The translations under genes and the position numbers were made by a program. A stretch of DNA of 12,910 nucleotides from Comamonadaceae bacterium (GTDB taxonomy: Bacteria; Pseudomonadota; Gammaproteobacteria; Burkholderiales; Burkholderiaceae), in the NCBI GenBank assembly GCA_947377705.1, contig CANCGU010000052.1, positions 1-12,910 on the forward strand. The letters run 5' to 3'. The notes beneath the pieces were generated by a model. The model did no database searches, was not told the origin of the DNA, and saw only the letters and a program-made list of their open reading frames with translations. Positions 1 to 5,978 of this stretch are shown in pieces. Position 1 is the stretch's first letter, and each line of letters starts with the position of its first letter.

Positions 1-971
1 AATAACATCATCACAAACACAGAAGCGAAGATGACTTGCCATTCCCGCATCACCACCTTGAAAAGTGTTTCCATGGCGGAGGTGTAGCGCGTGAGCTTGA
101 GCATTCGCATCAGACGGAACACTCGCAAGAAGCGCAAGTCAAGGTGTTGACTGAATAAACTCTCTAACACGAATGGCAAAATCGCCAGCAAATCGATGAC
201 GGCTTGTCCTGTACGGACATGCGCCCAGTGCGGCATCCGAAGATGTTTGTATTTTGGATTTTCTGGCGCGGTGTAAACACGCGCGATGTATTCGATGGTG
301 AAGATGGTGAAGGCCATCACGTCGATGACTTCAAACTCAATGGCAAACATCGCACGTACTGAGGCGACAGTTTCAAAAATCACGCAGGTGATGGACAAGG
401 CGATCCAAAACACGATGAAGTTGTCGATGTAGGCGTGCAAGCGGCCCGAGTGACCTGTGGGCTCCAGCAATGCAAAGATTTTCGCGCGCAAGCTACGCCC
501 CTCATTGAGGGTTTGAAACTCATGCCATGCAGGAATGAGTTGACGTGAGAGCTTGAACATTCGTGCCAACCGCATAACCCGTAATACGCGCAGCATTTCC
601 ACATCTATGTCGACAAAGCGTGCGAAATAAAATGGGGCAATGGCGATCAAATCAACCAATGCATAAAAGCTCAAGGCATAGCGAAGGCGAGGAAAGCTTT
701 TGCCAGCATAGTCAGGGCTCAAGTGTGCGGTTGCAACCCGCATCACATATTCAGCAGTGAAGATGCCTACGGTGACAACGTCAAACCAATGAAACCAATG
801 CTGATAGTCGTTATATATCTCGGGAGTGTTCTCGATCAATACCGCAATCACGCTCGCCACGATCAAGAACGCAATCGTGCGTTCGACTTGGCGTTGAAAA
901 CCATGCTTGAACTCTGGGTCAAACACCCATTTGTAAAAGCTCAAGAGTGGCGAGGTGTGATGCGTGGTCAT
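1..971 (-). CDS. Tandem voltage-sensor ion channel, partial (C-terminal pore outside window)
   Basis: An open frame from an ATG at 971-969 runs without a stop to the window edge, giving 323 N-terminal residues. Two complete ion-transport voltage-sensor domains are visible. In the first, S2 contains FTAEYVMR (71-78), S3 contains LVDLIAIAPF and S4 has R128, R131, R134, R137, K140 and R143. In the second, S2 contains FTIEYIARVY (224-233), S3 contains VIDLLAILPF and S4 has R280, R283, R286, R289, K292 and R295. The sequence stops as S5 begins (FASVFVMML). The order, and a conserved linker between the sensors (about 145-185), match the complete 547-residue protein encoded at 5979-7622, so a single pore domain probably follows; its filter cannot be seen. 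The start overlaps the stop of the upstream sodium-channel gene as ATGA and has no evident Shine-Dalgarno sequence, which suggests translational coupling. Expected location is the inner membrane. Confidence 0.88.
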   Translation of the reverse strand, partial: MTTHHTSPLLSFYKWVFDPEFKHGFQRQVERTIAFLIVASVIAVLIENTPEIYNDYQHWFHWFDVVTVGIFTAEYVMRVATAHLSPDYAGKSFPRLRYALSFYALVDLIAIAPFYFARFVDIDVEMLRVLRVMRLARMFKLSRQLIPAWHEFQTLNEGRSLRAKIFALLEPTGHSGRLHAYIDNFIVFWIALSITCVIFETVASVRAMFAIEFEVIDVMAFTIFTIEYIARVYTAPENPKYKHLRMPHWAHVRTGQAVIDLLAILPFVLESLFSQHLDLRFLRVFRLMRMLKLTRYTSAMETLFKVVMREWQVIFASVFVMML

Positions 972-1783
972 CGTTTGCTTTGGTCGATGATTAATTGACG
1001 CAAGGCTGTAACTTCTTTGCGCAGTTCTTGTAGTTCGTCTTGAACGCTTAGTTGGTGACTGTGATCACGATGGTCTTTTTCTTTATCGGCGGTAATGGAG
1101 TCCACGATCACAGCAATAAACAAGTTGAAGATGATGAATGTGGCGATCAAGATGAACAAGATGAAGAAAACCCAAGAGTAGGGGAATACCTCCATGACTG
1201 GGCGGGCAATGCCGTCAGCCCAGCTCTCAAGAGTCATCACCTGGAATAAGGTAAATGCACTTGTCGTCAAGCTGCCAAACCAATCTGGAAAGTCTTTGTG
1301 ATACAGGTTGGTTGCAATGACCGATGCAACGTAGAAGATGATCATGATCAGGCCAAACACAGAGCCCAAACCGGGCAAAGAGCTCAGCAGACCACCTACC
1401 ACTTTGCGCATGCTCTCGACCTTGTTGATGAGGCGAAGTACACGCAGTACACGCAGTGCACGCAATACTGCCAAGGATCCGGATGCCGGAACGAGCGCAA
1501 TGCCCACCACGATGAAGTCAAACACGCACCAAGCGTCTTTGAAAAATGAGAAACCGCGGGCTGCAATGAGCAAGACGATTTCCATGATGAAGATACCCAA
1601 GATGACGTGGTCCAGCAAGAACAGCTCATCACCCCATGATTCCATCACTTCATGATTAGTTTCAATGCCGAGAATTGCAGCGTTGACAACGATCAGAAAA
1701 ACTAAGAAATGTTGAATGGCGTGGTGGGTAATGAATTGTTCAATTCGTCCGCGCCACGTGAGCGTGTCGGTAGTGCTTTGCAT
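968..1783 (-). CDS. Bacterial voltage-gated sodium channel homologue (NaChBac/NavAb family)
   Basis: The 271-residue protein has the full BacNav layout and usual length. S1 is about 22-41, S2 about 57-75 and S3 about 85-99 with D89. S4 carries R108, R111, R114 and R117. S5 is about 139-160, the pore loop about 169-190 and S6 about 203-229 with the conserved N220. The stretch TLFQVMTLESW is the family pore signature. The filter is TLESWAD (184-190): the Na+-type Glu is E186, but Asp190 sits where NavAb has Met181. The tail (about 244-268; L251, L254, V258, L261, L264) has heptad spacing fitting the C-terminal four-helix coiled coil of these channels. It should form an inner-membrane homotetramer passing Na+ and possibly Ca2+. 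No good Shine-Dalgarno sequence precedes the ATG. It is first in a unit with the tandem-sensor gene, which it overlaps by 4 bases. Confidence 0.93.
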   Translation of the reverse strand: MQSTTDTLTWRGRIEQFITHHAIQHFLVFLIVVNAAILGIETNHEVMESWGDELFLLDHVILGIFIMEIVLLIAARGFSFFKDAWCVFDFIVVGIALVPASGSLAVLRALRVLRVLRLINKVESMRKVVGGLLSSLPGLGSVFGLIMIIFYVASVIATNLYHKDFPDWFGSLTTSAFTLFQVMTLESWADGIARPVMEVFPYSWVFFILFILIATFIIFNLFIAVIVDSITADKEKDHRDHSHQLSVQDELQELRKEVTALRQLIIDQSKR

Positions 1784-2118
1784 AGCTAAATCAGAGTCAA
1801 AAAAGTTGAATTGGAATAACCACTCACTCTACCCGATTGTGCTTATCGCGCTTTGATTTGGTGCAGGCAACGTGTAGTTTTTGGTGTGTTGTCAGCGCTC
1901 AATTTCTTCGAGATTTCATAGAAATATTTACGCCCTTAAATAAGTTCATTTGTATTAATAAAATGAAATGAATGGGCTGTATTTTCTGATTCATTCATTA
2001 AGATAAATGCTTATTTCTTATTTCATTAGGGCTTGCACTAAATGATCGGATTGCATGTGATTCTTAGAATCACTCCCAGACCAAATTTTCCGTTTGGTTC
2101 AATTAAGGAAAAATACAG
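1784..2118. promoter_or_regulatory. Divergent AT-rich intergenic control region
   Basis: This 335-base gap separates the minus-strand sodium-channel unit from the plus-strand potassium channel and must hold both promoters. No credible gene is visible. It contains an inverted repeat AATGAATG/CATTCATT (1967-1974 and 1992-1999), an AATGAAAT/ATTTCATT pair (1962-1969 and 2020-2027), a perfect palindrome at 2057-2073, and a small hairpin ACCAAA/TTTGGT (2080-2085 and 2093-2098) that could lie in the 5' leader. The Shine-Dalgarno AAGGA (2105-2109) lies 9 bases before the ATG at 2119. I could not identify convincing -35/-10 pairs; TAGAAT (2065-2070) is a -10-like hexamer inside the palindrome. Confidence 0.6.
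2057..2073. promoter_or_regulatory. Perfect 17-base palindrome, possible operator
   Basis: GTGATTCTTAGAATCAC is perfectly symmetric, with 8-base arms around a central T. It lies 45 bases upstream of the potassium-channel ATG and contains the -10-like TAGAAT. Its position and symmetry fit a dimeric repressor site, but no regulator is encoded in the window and the assignment is inferred from symmetry alone. Confidence 0.35.
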
Positions 2119-3150
2119 ATGCATTCAAATGTGCGTTACCAAGAAAACTCAGACAGCTTGATACAGCGTGTCTTCACAGATCCCACCAGCAAAGCGTTCA
2201 CACGCTGGGTGGCAGCGATCAACTTCTGGATTTTGATTTCGTGTTTGTCACTCGCCGGTGAAACCGTAGAACCCTACGCCACCGTTCACGCGCAACTGTT
2301 CAATAACATTGAATATGCAGCAGTCTTCTTCTTCACTTTGGACTATCTTGGCAATTTGTTCTACGCCAAAGACCGTGTGAAGTACTTCTTCAGCTTCTGG
2401 GGTTTGGTGGATCTGATCTCGATCATGCCTACCTACTTGACCATCATGAACTTGACGGCCTTGCAAGGTACTAAGGTGTTCCGAGTACTCCGCGTGGTCC
2501 GAGTGCTCCGAGTATTGAAAATGGCGCGCATTGCCTTGCAGCAGTTGGAACAGAAGTTGGAAAGCTCGAACCCTATCCTGACTAACCTCAAGATCTACTT
2601 CATCGCGTTGTTCTCTGTCGTGATGATCTCCAGCACCTTGATGTACTACGTCGAAGGCGATCTGTATTCAGCTGAAGCGATTACTACGGGTCAAGCTAAG
2701 TTGGATGCGGAAATCAAAGCCAATCCACTACCTGCTGACGCGCCTCCAGAGGCTGCCAAGTTCATGCCTGTGGACCCAATCAGCGGCAATCCAATTCCAG
2801 AAGACAAACGTTTCTTTACATCGATCCCCGCAGCGATGTGGTGGTGTATGGTGACTTTGACGACCACCGGCTACGGTGACATGTTCCCGCTTACCTTTGG
2901 TGGACGCGTGATTGCAGCACTCACTATGTTGATGGGCTTGGTACTGTTTGGTATTTTGTTGAACATCGTGGGCAAAACCATCATGGTCTTGTTGTTCGGT
3001 GAGCAATTGACGGAAGACAACACAGCACCTGCAACCCGTGAAACTATTCTGCGCATGATGGTCAGCCGCAAATGGATTTCTGAGCACCGTGCATATGAGC
3101 TGGAATTGATGTCTGAAGAAGATATCAAGAACCGCACGAAAGACATCTAA
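2119..3150 (+). CDS. Voltage-gated potassium channel (Kv type) with long S5-pore insert
   Basis: The 343-residue protein has one voltage sensor and one pore. S1 is about 28-47, S2 about 63-82 (LDYLGNLFY, acidic residue D75), S3 about 93-110 with D98, and S4 carries R122, R125, R128, R131, K134 and R137. S5 is about 156-177, and the pore helix plus filter end in TTTGYGD (248-254), the canonical K+ signature. S6 is about 263-293. Between S5 and the pore helix lies an insert of about 53 residues (181-233), rich in Pro, Ala and acidic residues, which should face the periplasm. The short C-terminal tail lacks the DG-containing helical module of the other channels. It is the only channel gene here on the plus strand, a single-gene unit with an AAGGA ribosome site and a terminator right after the stop. 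Predicted role: inner-membrane K+ channel gated by voltage. Confidence 0.92.
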   Translation: MHSNVRYQENSDSLIQRVFTDPTSKAFTRWVAAINFWILISCLSLAGETVEPYATVHAQLFNNIEYAAVFFFTLDYLGNLFYAKDRVKYFFSFWGLVDLISIMPTYLTIMNLTALQGTKVFRVLRVVRVLRVLKMARIALQQLEQKLESSNPILTNLKIYFIALFSVVMISSTLMYYVEGDLYSAEAITTGQAKLDAEIKANPLPADAPPEAAKFMPVDPISGNPIPEDKRFFTSIPAAMWWCMVTLTTTGYGDMFPLTFGGRVIAALTMLMGLVLFGILLNIVGKTIMVLLFGEQLTEDNTAPATRETILRMMVSRKWISEHRAYELELMSEEDIKNRTKDI

Positions 3151-3164
3151 GTCTTTCGTCCAGC

Positions 3165-3194
3165 AAAAAGGCCGCTCAGTGAGCGGCCTTTTTT
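3165..3194. terminator. Bidirectional rho-independent terminator
   Basis: GGCCGCTC (3170-3177) pairs with GAGCGGCC (3181-3188) around a 3-base loop, flanked by AAAAA and TTTTTT. It sits between the convergent potassium-channel gene (stop at 3150) and DUF4337 gene (stop at 3209) and can serve both strands. Confidence 0.9.
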
Positions 3195-3208
3195 AATGTC
3201 TGTTCAAT

Positions 3209-3781
3209 TTAGATGAACAGCATAAATCCATTAATGGTGGAGAAGATGCCTAATATTCCTAAGGCGCAAGGTACCCAGAACAAGACTTGCGCGCCAGTGA
3301 GGATGGCGACGGAAGTCAGCACAATGGCGATTTGCAACAAGGCTTCGGCGTAGTCAAACCAAGGGTCTTGGCGCAAAGCGATGTCACGTTCGTGCTCGTG
3401 CTCCTTGGCTTTCTCCATCAGCTCTTTTTTGCCATCGCCTGTTTCAGGCTCAGACTCGTAGCGTGCGATATTTTTTTCGTAGGCTTCGAGTTTTTTTTCA
3501 GCGATTTGCTTCGCAGTAGCTGAGAGCTTGTCGTTGGCGATTTGAATGCGCAACTCATCCGCAGCGATTTTGTAGTCGGTTTGACGAATGTTCTTTGCTT
3601 GGTAGAACGCATAAGCATTTGAGGCCAAGATGTTGTTACTCATGCTTTCTTTTGACGCGTTATTTCCGCCCAAGCTGGCAATCGCCAAGCACATCGCCAA
3701 GCTAGACACCAACATGGCGCAACGTGTGCGGAATGGATCGTTCCCGTGATCTGGCAATTCGGTTTCTGGTGCTTCACTCAT
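3209..3781 (-). CDS. DUF4337-family membrane protein
   Basis: The 190-residue protein matches the DUF4337 family as I know it. It has an N-terminal membrane segment (about 20-38), the family hallmark ASNAYAFYQAKNIRQ (53-67), a long charged helical region likely to be a coiled coil (about 68-137), and two closely spaced C-terminal membrane segments (about 146-165 and 167-187). The family's function is unknown. It is the last gene of a unit with two ion channels and a 76-residue membrane protein; its start lies inside the end of that small gene (8-base overlap), with a good AAAGGGA ribosome site. The context makes an accessory role for the channels possible but not shown. With three membrane segments, the two ends should lie on opposite sides of the membrane. 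Confidence 0.85.
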   Translation of the reverse strand: MSEAPETELPDHGNDPFRTRCAMLVSSLAMCLAIASLGGNNASKESMSNNILASNAYAFYQAKNIRQTDYKIAADELRIQIANDKLSATAKQIAEKKLEAYEKNIARYESEPETGDGKKELMEKAKEHEHERDIALRQDPWFDYAEALLQIAIVLTSVAILTGAQVLFWVPCALGILGIFSTINGFMLFI

Positions 3782-4004
3782 CAGTTTTTCCCTTTAACTC
3801 GTTGTGGTTTTCAGAAGGTTTCTTTTTCCGTTTGGTAAAAAGTTTGGCCAATGCCACGATTGCTAAAGCAATGGCTACGCCGCAAACCACCAATTCAGCA
3901 TTGGTGAGCTCGTGCACAAATTGGTTCACGTAGTCGTAAGTCGAGAGGGGCGTGTAGACGTCCGGATTCTCTTGCTTGTATTTTTCGTAAGCGCGGTTGT
4001 CCAT
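3774..4004 (-). CDS. Small single-pass membrane protein
   Basis: The 76-residue protein is not recognised as a named family. It has a hydrophilic N-terminal half (1-35), one membrane segment (about 37-56, LVVCGVAIALAIVALAKLF), then a strongly basic stretch KRKKK (59-63) and a polar tail. By the positive-inside rule the tail should be cytoplasmic and the N-terminal half periplasmic. An AGGGA ribosome site precedes the ATG, 13 bases after the stop of the channel gene at 4018, and the end overlaps the DUF4337 start by 8 bases. This packing supports a real translated gene co-expressed with the channels. Size and topology would suit a channel auxiliary subunit, which is inference only. Confidence 0.75.
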   Translation of the reverse strand: MDNRAYEKYKQENPDVYTPLSTYDYVNQFVHELTNAELVVCGVAIALAIVALAKLFTKRKKKPSENHNELKGKTDE

Positions 4005-4017
4005 GGTGATTCCCTGT

Positions 4018-4974
4018 TTATTTCACGTGCTTGTTGGCATCAGAGATTTGTTTCTCTTCCTCCATCTGATGTTTGATGGCCTCTACTTGCTCATCCGACA
4101 TGCCAAGTTTGGCTTGCATGATTTTAAGTTGAGCCTGCTCTTCTTCTGTGACAACGCCATCAGAGAGCACATTTCGGACTTCCATTTCATACAAAGCTTG
4201 ACGACGCTCAACCTGTGCGGTGTAGGCGGTAGCCACCACACCGGTCAAGATCGCGGCCAACGCGATGGACAAGATTTGCGTGAAGATCACCAAGATCGTG
4301 CCGACGAAGGTCACAGGGTCCACATTGCCCCAGCCCGAGATGATGGTGATGACAAACCAATGCATCGCAGCTGGGATGGATGGAAAGATTTCCGGCTGCT
4401 CGTGGCCTTCAATGATGTAGATCAGCGAAGAGAACAACAAGCAGCTGATGAACAGCAAAAACACGGCAGATGAGAAAGAGTCTTTCTCTGCTTTGACGGC
4501 GGCCACCATGTCTTCAAATGCGCTGTTGTAGCGAGAGAGTTTGAAAATTCGCATCAAGCGGAACATGCGCAGCACACGCAAGTCAGCACCCGGAAAGAGC
4601 AGTTGCAAGTAAAAAGGCACGGTGCTCACAAAGTCAATGATGCCGTAGAAGCTGAACACATACTCTTTGCGGCCTTGCCAAGCAGTGCCACCGCTGTGAA
4701 TGTATTTCTCGCTGTACGACCAAACGCGCAAGACAAATTCGACCGAAAAAACGGCCACGCTGAACACATCGAACCAATGGAACTCGTGCTCGAGGGCTTC
4801 ATGGATTTCAGGCACAGACTCCAAGATGATGCCAATCACGTTGGCCACCACCAAGAGGGCAACGAAGATTTCAACGAAATGGCTGTATTTGTCAGGCACT
4901 TCGCCTTCCATGATTTCGTAGGTGCGGCGCTTGATGCGTTGATACAGGGAGGGGGTAGGAATTGCTGTGGTCAT
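4018..4974 (-). CDS. Voltage-sensor ion channel with unusual filter (SGWGN)
   Basis: This 318-residue protein has S1 about 33-53, S2 about 67-86 with E79, S3 about 108-126 with D114, and S4 with R133, R136, R139, R142, K145 and R148. S5 is about 165-188, the pore helix about 198-211 and S6 about 223-251. The filter reads TIISGWGN (210-217). Against TxTTVGYGD-type channels the pore helix is one residue shorter, the filter Thr is Ile, Val is Ser, Tyr is Trp and Asp is Asn, so K+ selectivity cannot be assumed. The cytoplasmic tail (about 258-306) carries a helical module with DGVVTEEE that recurs in two other channels here. The gene starts 7 bases after the stop of its paralogue at 4982. The ribosome site is weak (GAGCGA), so the two genes are probably coupled. 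Pore selectivity is open; membership of the ion-transport channel family is clear. Confidence 0.9.
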   Translation of the reverse strand: MTTAIPTPSLYQRIKRRTYEIMEGEVPDKYSHFVEIFVALLVVANVIGIILESVPEIHEALEHEFHWFDVFSVAVFSVEFVLRVWSYSEKYIHSGGTAWQGRKEYVFSFYGIIDFVSTVPFYLQLLFPGADLRVLRMFRLMRIFKLSRYNSAFEDMVAAVKAEKDSFSSAVFLLFISCLLFSSLIYIIEGHEQPEIFPSIPAAMHWFVITIISGWGNVDPVTFVGTILVIFTQILSIALAAILTGVVATAYTAQVERRQALYEMEVRNVLSDGVVTEEEQAQLKIMQAKLGMSDEQVEAIKHQMEEEKQISDANKHVK

Positions 4975-4981
4975 GGTTCGC

Positions 4982-5893
4982 TCAGTCGTTGGCTGACGAT
5001 TTGTTTTTAGCGCGAAGCATCATGGCTTCGACTTGCTCATCCGACAAGCGGTAGTGCGCTTGCAGACGTTGCAACGTTTCTTTCTCTTCGTCGGACATGT
5101 TGCCGTCTTTGAAAACTTCACGCAGTTGCGCTTCAAACGCCGCCTTCTTACGGGCCACTTGGTTGGAGAAGGCCGAAGCCACAATACCAGTCATGATCGC
5201 GGCCATACAGACCCCCAAGAATCCGGTAATCAATGCAATGGCTTCACCCGCTTTGGTCATGGGCTCGACGTTGCCATAGCCCGAGGTGATGGTCACGATC
5301 GACCAGTAGATCGAGTGTGGAATCGTGCCAAAGAACTCAGGCTGATGATGGCCTTCCGCGAAGTGCATCAACGATGCAGACACAATGGTTGCAATGGTCA
5401 ACAAGAACACGGCAGAGCCAAACGCCTGGCGCTCAGAATGAATCGCATGAAATAAATCTTGCAGCGCGGTGTTGTATTTGGAGAGTTTCAAAATTCGCAA
5501 CAAACGCAAGACGCGCAAGATGCGCAAGTCCAAGCCCGGCAAGAACATGTGCATGTAGTAGGGCATGGTGGCAAAGAAGTCGACCAAGCCAAACGCGCTA
5601 AACATGTATTCAAAGCGGCCTTTCCAAGCACCACCGTTCTCGCGGCTGTACTTGGCACCCAATGACCACACGCGAGAGATGTATTCACCCGTGAAGAACA
5701 TCACGCTCCAAAACTCGAGCTCGTGAAAGAACTCTTTGAATTCAGTGTGAATTTCTGGGACGGAATCAAGGATCACGGCAGAGCAGTTGACCAACACCAC
5801 CAAGGTGATCATCCACTCGACGTAGCGGCTGGCCGTGTGCTTAGGCGAGCCGTCCAAGATCTCCATCAGGGTATTTTTAAATCCTGTAGTCAT
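4982..5893 (-). CDS. Voltage-sensor ion channel with SGYGN filter, paralogue of its neighbour
   Basis: The 303-residue protein closely resembles the 318-residue neighbour through S3-S6. S1 is about 26-44, S2 about 59-77 with E70, S3 about 101-118 with D105, and S4 has R124, R127, R130, R133, K136 and K139. S5 is about 158-179 and the pore helix about 189-201. The filter is TITSGYGN (201-208), with Ser for the usual Val and Asn for Asp and, like the neighbour, one residue fewer before the filter. S6 is about 214-243. The tail has the shared module, here DGNMSDEE (263-270) followed by LSDEQVEAM. It is first gene of a unit with the second channel, the small membrane protein and DUF4337. No clear Shine-Dalgarno sequence precedes the chosen ATG; a start at Met10 is possible. 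The two channels may co-assemble as heterotetramers, which is inference. Confidence 0.9.
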   Translation of the reverse strand: MTTGFKNTLMEILDGSPKHTASRYVEWMITLVVLVNCSAVILDSVPEIHTEFKEFFHELEFWSVMFFTGEYISRVWSLGAKYSRENGGAWKGRFEYMFSAFGLVDFFATMPYYMHMFLPGLDLRILRVLRLLRILKLSKYNTALQDLFHAIHSERQAFGSAVFLLTIATIVSASLMHFAEGHHQPEFFGTIPHSIYWSIVTITSGYGNVEPMTKAGEAIALITGFLGVCMAAIMTGIVASAFSNQVARKKAAFEAQLREVFKDGNMSDEEKETLQRLQAHYRLSDEQVEAMMLRAKNKSSAND

Positions 5894-5930
5894 TGCGAGG
5901 GTCTAACTAATTTGTATGTATATCTTGTCG

Positions 5931-5968
5931 AAATAAAAAAGCGGCCACACAGTCAAGCGTGGCCGCTT
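5931..5968 (-). terminator. Rho-independent terminator after the tandem-sensor gene
   Basis: AAGCGGCCAC (5939-5948) pairs perfectly with GTGGCCGCTT (5959-5968) around a 10-base loop. On the minus strand the stem is followed by a T-rich run (complement of 5931-5940). It lies 10 bases beyond the stop of the 547-residue channel gene and separates it from the next unit starting at 5893. Only about 37 bases remain for that unit's promoter, so partial read-through is possible; a TCGACA (-35-like, complement of 5925-5930) is the only weak promoter hint. Confidence 0.9.
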
Positions 5969-5978
5969 GAGTGCAGGC

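Noticed and set aside
1431..1470. Apparent 9-base tandem repeats (CACGCAGTA-like), also at 2479-2520.
   Set aside because: They encode the S4 helices, where an Arg at every third residue makes a 9-base period; this is protein-driven, not a microsatellite.
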